NCBI GenBank assembly: GCA_002404115.1
Contig: DHJB01000026.1
Coordinates: 1,694 to 39,641 of the forward strand
Length of the DNA: 37,948 nt
Direction: 5' to 3'
DNA from: Microbacteriaceae bacterium UBA4731
GTDB lineage: Bacteria; Actinomycetota; Actinomycetes; Actinomycetales; Microbacteriaceae
Shown: positions 23,401-30,926 of the stretch, piece by piece
How the letters are laid out: every line of letters begins with the position of its first letter
Position numbering within the stretch: position 1 is the stretch's first letter
Translations under genes and position numbers: made by a program
The notes under the pieces: generated by a model
Databases searched by the model: none
Seen by the model: the letters and a program-made list of their open reading frames with translations, nothing else
Told to the model about the DNA's origin: nothing

Positions 23401-23462
23401 TCGATGAGCTGTTCGTTCTTGTATGGACCGAAACCAACGATCCGCAGTCGCTTGATCTTCAT
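20415..23462 (-). CDS. sbcC: Exonuclease SbcC (SMC-like ATPase subunit)
   Basis: SbcC is the Rad50-like ATPase of the SbcCD complex, which cuts hairpins and processes double-strand ends. The 1015-residue protein has the N-terminal half of the ATPase (MKIKRLRIVGFGPYKNEQLI; Walker A GKTGAGKSS), two long Ala/Glu/Arg-rich coiled coils, a central zinc hook CAVCGS flanked by GEP and TVHPAP, and the C-terminal half (signature SLSGGETFLASLALALGLAE; Walker B TLFVDEGFGSLD; switch LISHVES). An insertion at residues about 124-148 is a Gly/Ala/Asp/Ser repeat encoded by four copies of an 18-bp tandem unit; this is a variable surface loop in the ATPase head. The start is ATG 23462, ten bases after the sbcD stop, and the two genes form an operon. 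Confidence 0.95.
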   Translation of the reverse strand: MKIKRLRIVGFGPYKNEQLIDFETFDSDGIFLITGKTGAGKSSILDAICFALYGSVPRYEGTESQLRSDHCEPDDLTLVELEFGMGEQTYRIYRTPKYEKAKKRGTGTTTSQPDARLDVRDASAGAGNSGGAGDSARAGDSAGAGDSGGDGWRTIATRPVDVGHELARILPLKQDQFLQVILLAQNRFQRFLLARTEDRRAVLRTLFGTARFDQLETELLARRKALDAGLASVQQSIVGLSATVARQLQRAEAPQHPDPDWFDAAQAELESELAEATAHAEQAAVDLAAAAARHRAEEDLRKRQDRRNGAAARLETLTIRQETTEQERGDLRAANRAARVWPQIRARQEADAALDAALAAEATARLAWQGFRADVGTPETPEALGAVIADLLGQLGSLGDVLAEEQRLPGLDQDVARLQTTLAERTTALEQAQDRIDALPRQIDEVDRRLADAALAAAREGEASTAALRAESAVEAAEEVRRLEADLAGAHLADKVAAGENTSAAAHYEALVDRRLGGHAFELASQLVDGEPCAVCGSTVHPAPTISDGEPVTEADIEAARSEMTVRQTALDRAHTTVLSVNTRLAEARARADNKSVDELEGEVATARAALAAARSAAEQERALSGQKNTLRAELDEARTGLASVREARDEAIAILTERLSRRDMIAERIAAQRGSCDSVTQRADRLRAELDAAEHLDDALDRTRARQDARVAAGAALVAQLAEEGFDDEQAASGARIPTAELERRESALRGFDDEVAAALAVLAEPDLVELRADAVDLEPARAALAAASAGRDAAIAVQGSLGERVALLTGLVADARALFAASTELLATQAQVRELAAVVHGDEPNTKRMRLETYVLAAQLEEIIAAANNRLRTMTGGRYTLEHDDSLQFRGNQSGLGLAIRDEHTGRARPTHSLSGGETFLASLALALGLAEVVSNQAGGIALDTLFVDEGFGSLDSETLETAMSTLDGLRAGGRTIGLISHVESMKEQIPARLSIVVTDEGYSEIERSYALV
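23021..23092. repeat. Four tandem copies of an 18-bp unit inside sbcC
   Basis: CACTGTCACCTGCGCCGG and three close variants follow each other at 23021, 23039, 23057 and 23075. The unit is a multiple of three, so gain or loss of copies keeps the sbcC frame; on the coding strand it reads as repeated GAGDSA/ARAGDS. Flanking pieces of the unit extend a little on both sides. Confidence 0.9.
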
Positions 23463-23472
23463 GCCGCTGCCT

Positions 23473-24651
23473 TCATGCCGCGGCCTCGCCCGCCTGCTGG
23501 GCGGTGAGGACCTCGGCGACCAGGTCCCGTTCGAATTCGGTCAGCCCGACGCCGTTCCGCACGAACTCGAGGAACCCGGCAACGATCTCGTGGTCGCTCT
23601 TGTCTTTGACGCGCTCACGGTAGGTGGCGACATCCGCCTCCGCCGTGACGGCAGGGCGGTGCTCGAGGGTGACGCAGTGCGGGAATCTCTTCTGCAGCCG
23701 GCGCATGCCGTCGAGGGGACGCACCCGGTCGGTGACGACCGCCGACACCCAGTCGCCTTCGGAGCCGGCGTGGGCTTCGTCGGTGAGCAGCTCGTCGATC
23801 TCCCCGACCAGCACGCTGAGCCGGCGCGGGATCGGCAGGTCGATCCAGTCGACCGTGCTCAGGCCCTGCGCGTCCAGCTCCACCAGCCAGCCGCCGCGCG
23901 GCTTGCCGGCCTCGGAGAACGAGTAGTGCAGTGGGGCGCCGGAGTAGCGCACGTGGTTGCTGATCTTCGAGCGGCCGTGGATGTGCCCGAGGGCCACGTA
24001 GTTCGGACCGCCGTGGTCAGGGTCGGAGAACACGCCGGCCGGCACCAGGTCGAGCCCGCCAGCGGTGATGTCGCGCTCGACGTCGCTCGCCTCATCCGAT
24101 ACGGCGACTCCGGCCGCGAAGCAGTGGGACAGCACGACCGAGCGGCCGCCGCGGTCGGCGAAGTCCGCGCGCACCTGGCGCATGGCGAAGCCCAGCACCT
24201 GCTCGTGGGTCTTCAGCACCTCGTCTGGGTAGTGGTGGCGGATGAGCGCGGGCTCCAGGAACGGGATGCCGTAGAAGTGCACGGGCCCGTGCGCGTCTTC
24301 GAGGGTGATCGGTTCGAGGTATTGGTCGTGCCGGGTGATCACGTGGATGCCGGCCAGGCCGGCCCACTCGGACTGGAAGCCGAGCCGGGTCGCCGAATCG
24401 TGGTTGCCGCTGGTCATGACCACCGAGGCCCCTGCCTCCCGCAGCCGGCGCAACGCATCGGAGAGCACGGCGTAGCTCTCCGCCGACGGGGTGGCCGAGT
24501 CGAACACGTCACCGGCCACGGCGACGACGTCGACCTGGCGCTCCCGCACCACCTCGACCAGGGCGTCGAGCACCACACGCAGGTGGCCCAGGGTCGCATG
24601 TGTGTGGAAGGTGCGCCCGATGTGCCAGTCGGAGGTGTGCAGGATCTTCAT
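23473..24651 (-). CDS. sbcD: Exonuclease SbcD (Mre11-like nuclease subunit)
   Basis: SbcD is the manganese-dependent nuclease partner of SbcC. The 392-residue product begins MKILHTSDWHIGRTF and shows the calcineurin-type phosphoesterase motifs in order: DWHIG, AGDVFDSATPS, TSGNHDSA, LSHCFA and LGHIHGR. The C-terminal part is the SbcD-specific capping domain. The frame is open for 52 more codons, but ATG 24651 begins at the first conserved residue; GAGGAG lies unusually close (one base) to it. It is divergent from the fructose regulator, with a 270-base gap that contains a large palindrome. Confidence 0.95.
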   Translation of the reverse strand: MKILHTSDWHIGRTFHTHATLGHLRVVLDALVEVVRERQVDVVAVAGDVFDSATPSAESYAVLSDALRRLREAGASVVMTSGNHDSATRLGFQSEWAGLAGIHVITRHDQYLEPITLEDAHGPVHFYGIPFLEPALIRHHYPDEVLKTHEQVLGFAMRQVRADFADRGGRSVVLSHCFAAGVAVSDEASDVERDITAGGLDLVPAGVFSDPDHGGPNYVALGHIHGRSKISNHVRYSGAPLHYSFSEAGKPRGGWLVELDAQGLSTVDWIDLPIPRRLSVLVGEIDELLTDEAHAGSEGDWVSAVVTDRVRPLDGMRRLQKRFPHCVTLEHRPAVTAEADVATYRERVKDKSDHEIVAGFLEFVRNGVGLTEFERDLVAEVLTAQQAGEAAA

Positions 24652-24725
24652 GCTCCTCACGCTACCGTCGGCCCCTGACACAATCCGCCGCTCCGCGCGA
24701 CCCCCGACGGTCGGCCGTCGACCTG

Positions 24726-24768
24726 CGGACACAACACCTTCGTTTTGAAAACGAAGGTGTTGTGTCCG
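24726..24768. repeat. 43-bp near-perfect palindrome
   Basis: Two 21-base arms (24726-24746 and 24748-24768) are exact reverse complements around a single central G; the left arm begins CGGACACAACACCTTCGTTT. It lies between the divergent starts of sbcD (24651) and the DeoR gene (24922), about 75 bases from the former and 55 bases left of the putative DeoR operator. It is AT-richer than its surroundings. It cannot be an ordinary terminator for either gene because both point away from it. An operator, a cruciform-forming site or a relic of a small mobile element are possible. Confidence 0.9.
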
Positions 24769-24822
24769 AAACTCAACGGGAGGGCGGGTGTCGACAAGAG
24801 CGGGCACATCAAGCCCGTCTGT

Positions 24823-24870
24823 GTTTATCTGTATTTGCGCTTGACAAACAAAGATAAACGCAGTTAGTGT
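24823..24870 (+). promoter_or_regulatory. Promoter and probable DeoR-type operator of the fructose operon
   Basis: TTGACA (24841-24846), an 18-base spacer and TAGTGT (24865-24870) form the best promoter in the window. An inverted repeat GTTTATCT (24823-24830) / AGATAAAC (24852-24859) brackets the -35 box, so a bound dimer would block RNA polymerase. The AT-rich TGTTTATC..GATAAACA style is usual for DeoR-family sites. Autoregulation by the DeoR protein encoded directly downstream is inferred. Confidence 0.65.
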
Positions 24871-24921
24871 CGTGACACCAACTTCAAGTGGCGCCTAGTC
24901 ACTCAACGTCGAGGGGGCAGC

Positions 24922-25710
24922 GTGTTCGCGGAAGAGCGTCAAATCCTGATCGCCGAGCTGGTCGCCGACCGCGGCCGAGTCACGGTCAGCGAGCTCGCGG
25001 TGCGTTTCGACATCACGCCGGAAACGGTGCGCCGCGACCTCGACACCCTCGAGGGCAGCCAGCACCTGCGCCGCGTCCACGGCGGCGCCGTCGCCATCGA
25101 CCGGCTGAGCATGTCGGAGCCGAGCCTCGAAGAGCGCCAGACCATCCTCCACGATGAGAAGGCCCGCATCGCCGCGAAGGCCCTGTCGATGATCCCGGCC
25201 AGCCGCGCCGGCTCCATCCTGCTTGACGCCGGCACCACCACCGAACTCCTCGCCGACCGCCTCGTCGGCTGGACGCCGTCCCGCCCGTCCGACGAACTGC
25301 TCGTGATCACCAACGCCGTGCCGATCGCCTACAAACTCTCCGGCAACGACGAAATCCAGCTGCACATCCTGGGCGGCCGGGTGCGCGGCCTGACCCGCGC
25401 CATCGTCGGCACGACCACGATCCAGCAGCTCGAGACCCTCCGCCCCGACATCGCCTTCGTCGGCGCCAACGGGGTCGACGCGGCCTACGGCTTCAGCACC
25501 CCGGATGCCGCCGAAGCGGCCGTGAAGGCCGCCATCGTCCGATCCGCGCGCCGGGTCGTTGCCCTGGCCGATTCCTCCAAGCTCGGCCAGGAGACGCTCG
25601 TGCGTTTCGCGGCACTGGGCGACATCGACACCCTCATCACGGATGCCGAACCCTCCCCCGAACTTGCCGCAGCCCTGGCCGCGGCCGATGTCGAGGTCGT
25701 GCTCGCATGA
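24922..25710 (+). CDS. DeoR-family transcriptional repressor of the fructose operon
   Basis: The 262-residue protein has an N-terminal DeoR helix-turn-helix (VTVSELAVRFDITPETVRRD, about residues 20-40, then LRRVHGGAVA) and a C-terminal DeoRC sensor domain with the sugar-phosphate pocket motif LLDAGTTTELLA, TNAV, GGRVRGLTRAIVG and LADSSKLGQET. Family members respond to a phosphorylated sugar; fructose 1-phosphate is the obvious candidate here because 1-phosphofructokinase follows. The GTG start has a GAGGGGGC site. The stop overlaps the next start as ATGA, so the repressor is the first gene of the operon it likely controls, through the inverted repeat around the -35 box upstream. Confidence 0.93.
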   Translation: MFAEERQILIAELVADRGRVTVSELAVRFDITPETVRRDLDTLEGSQHLRRVHGGAVAIDRLSMSEPSLEERQTILHDEKARIAAKALSMIPASRAGSILLDAGTTTELLADRLVGWTPSRPSDELLVITNAVPIAYKLSGNDEIQLHILGGRVRGLTRAIVGTTTIQQLETLRPDIAFVGANGVDAAYGFSTPDAAEAAVKAAIVRSARRVVALADSSKLGQETLVRFAALGDIDTLITDAEPSPELAAALAAADVEVVLA

Positions 25711-26678
25711 TCGTCACCCTGACCCCCAACCCGAGCCTGGACCGTACGATCGAGCTGGCCGGCCCGCTGGCCCGCGGCGACGTGCAGCGCGCCACGGCCG
25801 CCCACCAGGAGCCGGGCGGCAAGGGTGTCAACATCTGCCGCGCGCTCGAGGCATCCGGCGTTCCGAGCCTGGCGCTCCTCCCCGGCGACCCGGATGACCC
25901 GGTGCTGGTGGCCCTGCGCGCCCAGGGAATCCCGCACCGCGGCCTGAAGATCGGCGCGCAGCTCCGCAGCAATGTCGCCATCACCGAGCCCGACGGCACG
26001 ACCACCAAGGTCAACGAGCCAGGGCCGGCCCTCGACGCGAAGCAGCAGCGCGCGCTGGTCGAACTCGTTCTGGAGAACGCCGACGGCGCCGACTGGCTGG
26101 TGCTGGCCGGTTCGCTTCCGCCGGGTGTGCCGGCGAACTTCTACGCCGAGATCACCCGGGAACTGCGCGCCCGTTTCGGCGCGGCGGCTCCGAAGGTCGC
26201 CATCGACTCCTCCGGGGCTCCCCTCGCCGCGGCCGTGGCCGCACGGCCCGACCTCCTCAAACCCAACGCGGAAGAACTCGCCGAGCTGACCGGGGTGTCA
26301 GACCCCGACAGCCTCGAGGCCGACCCCCGGCTGGCCGCCCGGGCCGCCCTCACCCTCATCGAGGCCGGCGTCGGAGCCGTGCTGGCGACCCTGGGCTCCC
26401 AGGGCGCCGTGCTGGTGACGGCCGACGGATGCTGGCTGGCCCGCAGCCCCAAAATCGTCGCCCGCAGCACGGTCGGGGCCGGCGACTCGTCCCTGGCCGG
26501 CTACCTGCTCAGCGACATCGCCGGCGCATCAGCGCCCGACTGTCTGCGCCAGGCGGCCGCCCACGGGGCTGCCGCCGCGTCGCTGCCCGGATCAACCGTC
26601 CCGTCCCTCAACCAAACCAACCCCGGCGCCGTCACCGTGACGGTACTTCCCACCCATCCAAAGGAGGATGACCAGTGA
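25707..26678 (+). CDS. fruK: 1-phosphofructokinase (PfkB family)
   Basis: FruK phosphorylates fructose 1-phosphate to fructose 1,6-bisphosphate. The 323-residue protein starts MIVTLTPNPSLDRT, has the PfkB signature GGKGVNICRAL (about 38-48), the substrate stretch VNEPGP and the C-terminal signature STVGAGDSSLAGYL with the catalytic Asp. The start overlaps the repressor stop by four bases and its stop overlaps the FruA GTG by four bases, so translation is coupled on both sides. A very good AAAGGAGG ribosome site for FruA lies inside its last codons (26660-26667). Confidence 0.95.
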   Translation: MIVTLTPNPSLDRTIELAGPLARGDVQRATAAHQEPGGKGVNICRALEASGVPSLALLPGDPDDPVLVALRAQGIPHRGLKIGAQLRSNVAITEPDGTTTKVNEPGPALDAKQQRALVELVLENADGADWLVLAGSLPPGVPANFYAEITRELRARFGAAAPKVAIDSSGAPLAAAVAARPDLLKPNAEELAELTGVSDPDSLEADPRLAARAALTLIEAGVGAVLATLGSQGAVLVTADGCWLARSPKIVARSTVGAGDSSLAGYLLSDIAGASAPDCLRQAAAHGAAAASLPGSTVPSLNQTNPGAVTVTVLPTHPKEDDQ

Positions 26679-28717
26679 GTGCATTGATTACCCCGGAGCT
26701 CGTAGCTCTGGACGCCGACCTCGGCAATGATTCGTCAACCGTGATCCGGCACCTGGCCGAGCTCGTGGTCGGTGCCGGACGCGCAACCGAGATCGAGAGC
26801 CTCTACGCGGATGCGCTGGAGCGCGAAAGCAAGACCGGCACCGGCGTCCCCGGCGGCCTCGCCATCCCGCACTGCCGCTCAACGGCCGTGACCCAGCCCA
26901 CCCTGGCCTTCGCGCGGCTGTCCGTTCCCGTCGACTTCGGCGCCAAGGACGCCCAGGCCGACCTGGTCTTCTTCATTGCGGCGCCGGAGGGCGCCGACCA
27001 GGAGCACCTCAAGCTCTTGGCCAAGCTGGCCCGGTCGCTCATGAAGAAGGACTTCGTCGCGTCGCTCCGCGCGGCTGGGTCGGCCTCCGAGATCGTCGAC
27101 CTCGTCGCTGGCGTGGTCGCCCCTGCCCCGGTCGCCGTCTCGGCCGAGGGCGCCGTCGCGGCCGCCGTGGCCGCAGCCGCCGCAGAGGCCGCCCCGACCG
27201 CACCAACCGCACCCTCGGGCGCCGGGCCCAAACGCCTCGTCGCCGTCACCGCCTGCCCCACCGGCATCGCGCACACCTACATGGCCGCTGACGCGCTTGT
27301 CGCGGCGGCCAAGGAGCTCGGCGTCGACCTTCAGGTCGAAACCCAGGGCTCCGCCGGCGCCACGCCGCTGCCGCCCGCCGTGATCGCAGCCGCCGACGCC
27401 GTCATCTTCGCCGTCGACGTCGACGTGCGCGGCCGGGACCGCTTCGCGGGCAAGCCCGTGATCAGCTCACCGGTCAAGCGGGGCATCGACGAGCCCACCA
27501 AGATGGTGCAGGAAGCCCTGGCCGCAGCGGTCAACCCGAACGCCAGGCGCGTCAGCGGGGCCTTCGACCCCAACGCAGAGGAGGCTTTGGAGGAACGCGA
27601 ACACGTCGGCCACAAGCTGAAGAGGGCGCTGCTCACCGGCGTCAGCTACATGATCCCCTTCGTCGCCGCGGGCGGCCTGCTCATCGCCCTCGGCTTCCTG
27701 ATCGGCGGGTACGAAATCACCAAGGTCGCCGACACGGTGGTGCTGCAGAACAGCCTCGTCAACCTGCCCGACGGCGGGATCGCCATCTACCTCGGCGCCG
27801 TCCTGTTCAAGATCGGCGCCCTCTCGCTTGGCTTCCTGGTGCCGGCCCTGGCCGGCTACATCGCCTACGGCATCGCGGACCGCCCCGGCATCGCACCGGG
27901 CTTCGTGGCCGGTGCCGTTGCCGGGTTCATGGGTGCCGGGTTCCTCGGCGGCATCGTCGGCGGCCTCCTGGCCGGTGTCGTCGCCAAGGGCTTCGAGCGC
28001 CTGACCGTGCCGCGCTGGCTCCGCAGCCTGATGCCCGTCGTGATCATCCCGCTCGTCGCCTCGATCGTCGCCTCCGGGCTGATGTTCGTCATCCTGGGCG
28101 GACCCATCGCGTTCCTGACCAAGTCACTGAATGACTGGCTCTCCGGCATGACCGGCGCATCGGTCATCATCCTCGGCATCATCCTCGGCCTGATGATGGC
28201 GTTCGACCTCGGCGGACCCATCAACAAGGTCGCCTACTCGTTCGCCGTCGCCGGCCTCGGCACCGCCAGCATCACCAACCAGGCGCCGTGGCAGATCATG
28301 GCCGCCGTGATGGCCGCCGGCATGGTTCCCCCGCTCGCCATGGCCCTGGCCACGGCAATCGACCGGAAGCTGTTCAGCCTGGCCGAACGAGAGAACGGCA
28401 AGGCGGCATGGCTGCTCGGGGCGTCATTCATCTCCGAAGGTGCCATCCCGTTCGCGGCAGCCGACCCGCTGCGCGTCATCCCGGCCAGCATGCTCGGCGC
28501 GGCAACGACCGGCGCGATCTGCATGGCGGCCGGCGTCACCTCGAAGGCACCGCACGGCGGAATATTCGTCTTCTTCGCCATTGGTAACCTCGGCATGTTC
28601 ATTGTGGCCATCGTCGTTGGCATGGTGATTTCGGCCCTGGCGGTGATCGGGCTGAAGCGCTACGTCGTGAAGAAGGAAGTGATCGAGGCCGAAGATGCAG
28701 CCCTGATCCCCGCCTAA
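26675..28717 (+). CDS. fruA: Fructose-specific PTS enzyme IIABC
   Basis: This 680-residue protein imports fructose and phosphorylates it at C1. Domains in order: EIIA (about 1-150, phospho-His66 in GLAIPHCRST), an Ala/Pro-rich linker (151-184), EIIB (about 187-285, phospho-Cys194 in AVTACPTGIAHTYMA), and the membrane EIIC (about 308-670) with roughly nine to ten hydrophobic helices, including GVSYMIPFVAAGGLLIALGF and the loop EGAIPFAAADPLRVIPA. The A-B-C order in one chain is the common actinobacterial form. The start is a GTG with a consensus ribosome site. Phosphate comes from HPr and enzyme I encoded just downstream. Confidence 0.96.
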   Translation: MSALITPELVALDADLGNDSSTVIRHLAELVVGAGRATEIESLYADALERESKTGTGVPGGLAIPHCRSTAVTQPTLAFARLSVPVDFGAKDAQADLVFFIAAPEGADQEHLKLLAKLARSLMKKDFVASLRAAGSASEIVDLVAGVVAPAPVAVSAEGAVAAAVAAAAAEAAPTAPTAPSGAGPKRLVAVTACPTGIAHTYMAADALVAAAKELGVDLQVETQGSAGATPLPPAVIAAADAVIFAVDVDVRGRDRFAGKPVISSPVKRGIDEPTKMVQEALAAAVNPNARRVSGAFDPNAEEALEEREHVGHKLKRALLTGVSYMIPFVAAGGLLIALGFLIGGYEITKVADTVVLQNSLVNLPDGGIAIYLGAVLFKIGALSLGFLVPALAGYIAYGIADRPGIAPGFVAGAVAGFMGAGFLGGIVGGLLAGVVAKGFERLTVPRWLRSLMPVVIIPLVASIVASGLMFVILGGPIAFLTKSLNDWLSGMTGASVIILGIILGLMMAFDLGGPINKVAYSFAVAGLGTASITNQAPWQIMAAVMAAGMVPPLAMALATAIDRKLFSLAERENGKAAWLLGASFISEGAIPFAAADPLRVIPASMLGAATTGAICMAAGVTSKAPHGGIFVFFAIGNLGMFIVAIVVGMVISALAVIGLKRYVVKKEVIEAEDAALIPA

Positions 28718-28781
28718 CCGCTCACGGCCGCCGTCTGGCGCCCGCCGCGCATATCTGCCGACACAAGAAATCGAGGACCCA

Positions 28782-30479
28782 ATGAAGATGTTCACAGGAG
28801 TAGGGGTCACCCCCGGACGCGTCATTGGATCCGTGCGGCAGATGCCCAAACCGGTCAGCGAGCCGCCACACGGCGAACGCCTGCCGGCTTCCACGACGCC
28901 GGAAGAGGCCGCGGCGGCGCTGCGGACCGCGGCGAAGGCGGTGCACGACGAACTCAAGCACCGTTCGGAGGGCACCAGGGGCGCCGGACAGGCCGTGCTC
29001 GAGTCGACGGCCCTGATGGCTACCGACCCGCTGCTGATCAAGGGCGCCATCAAGCTGATCAACGGCGGATCGTCGCCCGAGCGGGCGATCTGGGAGGCCG
29101 GCGCATCCGTCGCGGAAATGCTGCACAACCTCGGCGGCTACATGGCGGAACGGGCCGCGGACGTCCTCGACGTTCGCGCCCGGATCGTCGCCGAACTGCG
29201 CGGGGTGCCGGCGCCGGGGATCCCCGCGTCGGACACGCCGTTCATCCTGGTCGGCGAGGACCTGGCACCGGCGGACACGGCGACGCTTGACCCGGCCACG
29301 GTCATCGCGCTCGTGACGTCTGGCGGCGGACCGCAGTCCCACACGGCCATCATCGCCCGTGCCCTCGGGCTGCCGGCGGTCGTCGCAGCGCTCGGCGTCG
29401 AGGAGCTCGCCGACGGCACCGAGGTCTACGTCGACGGCGCCGCCGGCACCATCGCGGTGAACCCGGGCGCCGACGAGGTTGCCGCGGTGAAGGCGTGGCT
29501 CACCACGGCCGCCACCCTCGCGGTCTTCGACGGCAACGGCAGCACGGCCGACGGGCATCTGGTTCCGCTGCTCGCCAATGTCGGCGGCGCCACCGACGCG
29601 GTCAGCGCCGCGGCGGCCGGCGCCCAGGGCGTCGGCCTGCTGCGCACCGAGTTCTGCTTCCTCGGCCGCGACACCGAACCCTCCGTCGAGGAACAGGTCA
29701 GCGCCTATCGGGGCGTGTTCGATGCCTTCCCCGGCAAGAAGGTCGTGGTGCGTACCCTCGACGCCGGAGCGGACAAGCCGCTGCCGTTCCTCACCGACAC
29801 GACCGAGCCCAACCCTGCCCTCGGCGTGCGCGGCTACCGCACCGACCTGGCCTCCCCCGGGGTGCTGGAGCGCCAGCTGGCCGCCATCGCCACCGCGGCG
29901 GAGGGGTCGTCCGCCGAGGTGTGGGTGATGGCGCCGATGATCTCCACCGCTGAGGAAGCCGGACGTTTCGCCGAGCAGTGCGCTGCCGCCGGGCTGGACA
30001 CCCCCGGCGTGATGGTCGAGGTTCCGTCGGCCGCCCTGACCGCGGAGGCAATCCTCGGCCGGGTGGACTTCGTCAGCCTCGGCACGAACGACCTCACCCA
30101 GTACGCCATGGCGGCGGATCGCCAGCTCGGCCCGCTCGCCGCGCTGAACAACCCGTGGCAGCCGGCCGTGCTGCAGCTGATCCGGCTGACCGTTGCCGGC
30201 TCCCGCGCGCAGGGTCACCACTCCGGCCACGTCAAGCCGGTGGGCGTCTGCGGCGAGGCCGCGGCCGACCCTGCCCTCGCCGTCGTGCTGGTCGGCCTCG
30301 GCGTCTCCACGCTGTCGATGACCGCCCGTTCACTGTCGGCCGTCGACGCCGTGCTCAGCAGCGTCACGCTGCAGCAGGCCAGGGAACTGGCGGCACTGGC
30401 CCTCGCCGCTGCGACCGCAACGGAGGCCCGCGCCTCCGTTCGCGCCCACCTGCCTATCCTTGAAGAACTCGGCCTCTAG
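28782..30479 (+). CDS. ptsI: PTS enzyme I (phosphoenolpyruvate-protein phosphotransferase)
   Basis: Enzyme I takes phosphate from phosphoenolpyruvate and hands it to HPr. The 565-residue length is normal. The N-terminal HPr-binding/phosphohistidine part contains the active-site GGGPQSHTAIIARALGLPA with His187; the C-terminal PEP barrel has LLRTEFCFLGRDTEPS, RTLDAGADKPLPF, VPSAALTAEAI, FVSLGTNDLTQY and the catalytic Cys490 in VGVCGEAAADP. It starts 64 bases after FruA behind a GAGGA site and is followed by HPr after a 96-base A/C-rich leader. With both general PTS genes next to fruA, the operon encodes the whole phosphorelay. Confidence 0.96.
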   Translation: MKMFTGVGVTPGRVIGSVRQMPKPVSEPPHGERLPASTTPEEAAAALRTAAKAVHDELKHRSEGTRGAGQAVLESTALMATDPLLIKGAIKLINGGSSPERAIWEAGASVAEMLHNLGGYMAERAADVLDVRARIVAELRGVPAPGIPASDTPFILVGEDLAPADTATLDPATVIALVTSGGGPQSHTAIIARALGLPAVVAALGVEELADGTEVYVDGAAGTIAVNPGADEVAAVKAWLTTAATLAVFDGNGSTADGHLVPLLANVGGATDAVSAAAAGAQGVGLLRTEFCFLGRDTEPSVEEQVSAYRGVFDAFPGKKVVVRTLDAGADKPLPFLTDTTEPNPALGVRGYRTDLASPGVLERQLAAIATAAEGSSAEVWVMAPMISTAEEAGRFAEQCAAAGLDTPGVMVEVPSAALTAEAILGRVDFVSLGTNDLTQYAMAADRQLGPLAALNNPWQPAVLQLIRLTVAGSRAQGHHSGHVKPVGVCGEAAADPALAVVLVGLGVSTLSMTARSLSAVDAVLSSVTLQQARELAALALAAATATEARASVRAHLPILEELGL

Positions 30480-30575
30480 CCGCACACGTAACACACGCAA
30501 CACACGCAACACAGACAACGCAGACAGCACAACAGCACAACAGCACAACCAGCAATTCCACCAGGAGGAAGCACC
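30480..30575 (+). other. A/C-rich, G-poor leader between ptsI and ptsH
   Basis: This stretch is built of short imperfect repeats (CACACGCAA, then ACAGCACAAC copies) and has almost no G or T, in sharp contrast to the surroundings. It should be an unstructured mRNA segment. It ends in a strong ribosome site CAGGAGGAAG before the HPr ATG. It may raise HPr translation above that of enzyme I or mark an RNase-accessible processing point; neither is shown. Confidence 0.6.
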
Positions 30576-30854
30576 ATGCCCGAACGTAAAGCCACCATCG
30601 CCAGCCGCATCGGCCTGCACGCCCGCCCCGCCGGCATCTTCGTCGAAGCCGTCGGTGGCTTCGACATCGAGATCACCATCGCCCTCGAGGGCGAGCCGGT
30701 CGAGGACGCCATGGATGCCTCGAGCATCCTGTCCCTGATGAGCCTGGGTGCCTCGAACGGCGACGTCGTCGTGCTCCGCGCCGAAGGCCAGGGGGCCATG
30801 GAAGCCCTCGAGGCGCTGGGCCGGCTCCTCGAGACGGACCTCGACGCCGAGTAG
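30576..30854 (+). CDS. ptsH: PTS phosphocarrier protein HPr
   Basis: HPr carries phosphate from enzyme I to FruA. The 92-residue protein has the active-site SRIGLHARPAG with His15. The segment DASSILSLMSLGAS aligns with the Ser46 loop of other HPr proteins (Ser50 here), though actinobacteria generally lack the HPr kinase, so regulation there should not be assumed. A strong AGGAGG site precedes the ATG. It is the last gene of the fructose operon; no strong terminator hairpin with a T-run follows. Confidence 0.96.
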   Translation: MPERKATIASRIGLHARPAGIFVEAVGGFDIEITIALEGEPVEDAMDASSILSLMSLGASNGDVVVLRAEGQGAMEALEALGRLLETDLDAE

Positions 30855-30914
30855 CTCGCCCCGCCCGGCCGGGCTATTCCCGCCGTGCTATTCCCAACGC
30901 AGGTGCCGGGCGAG

Positions 30915-30920
30915 TAGGGT
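30915..30920 (+). promoter_or_regulatory. -10 box of a leaderless promoter for the SGNH hydrolase
   Basis: TAGGGT lies exactly six bases before the ATG at 30927 and there is no ribosome site, so transcription should begin at the start codon. No convincing -35 box is seen. It separates the hydrolase from the fructose operon 72 bases upstream. Confidence 0.55.
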
Positions 30921-30926
30921 CGCGCC

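Noticed and set aside
19674..23507. Plus-strand open frame of about 1277 codons across the protease and sbcC
   Set aside because: It spans two genes of the other strand and an intergenic repeat, with no recognisable domain; it is a shadow frame.
24652..24725. Upstream start for SbcD at 24807
   Set aside because: The added 52 residues would run through the 43-bp palindrome and have no family counterpart; the conserved MKILHTSDWHIG begins at 24651.
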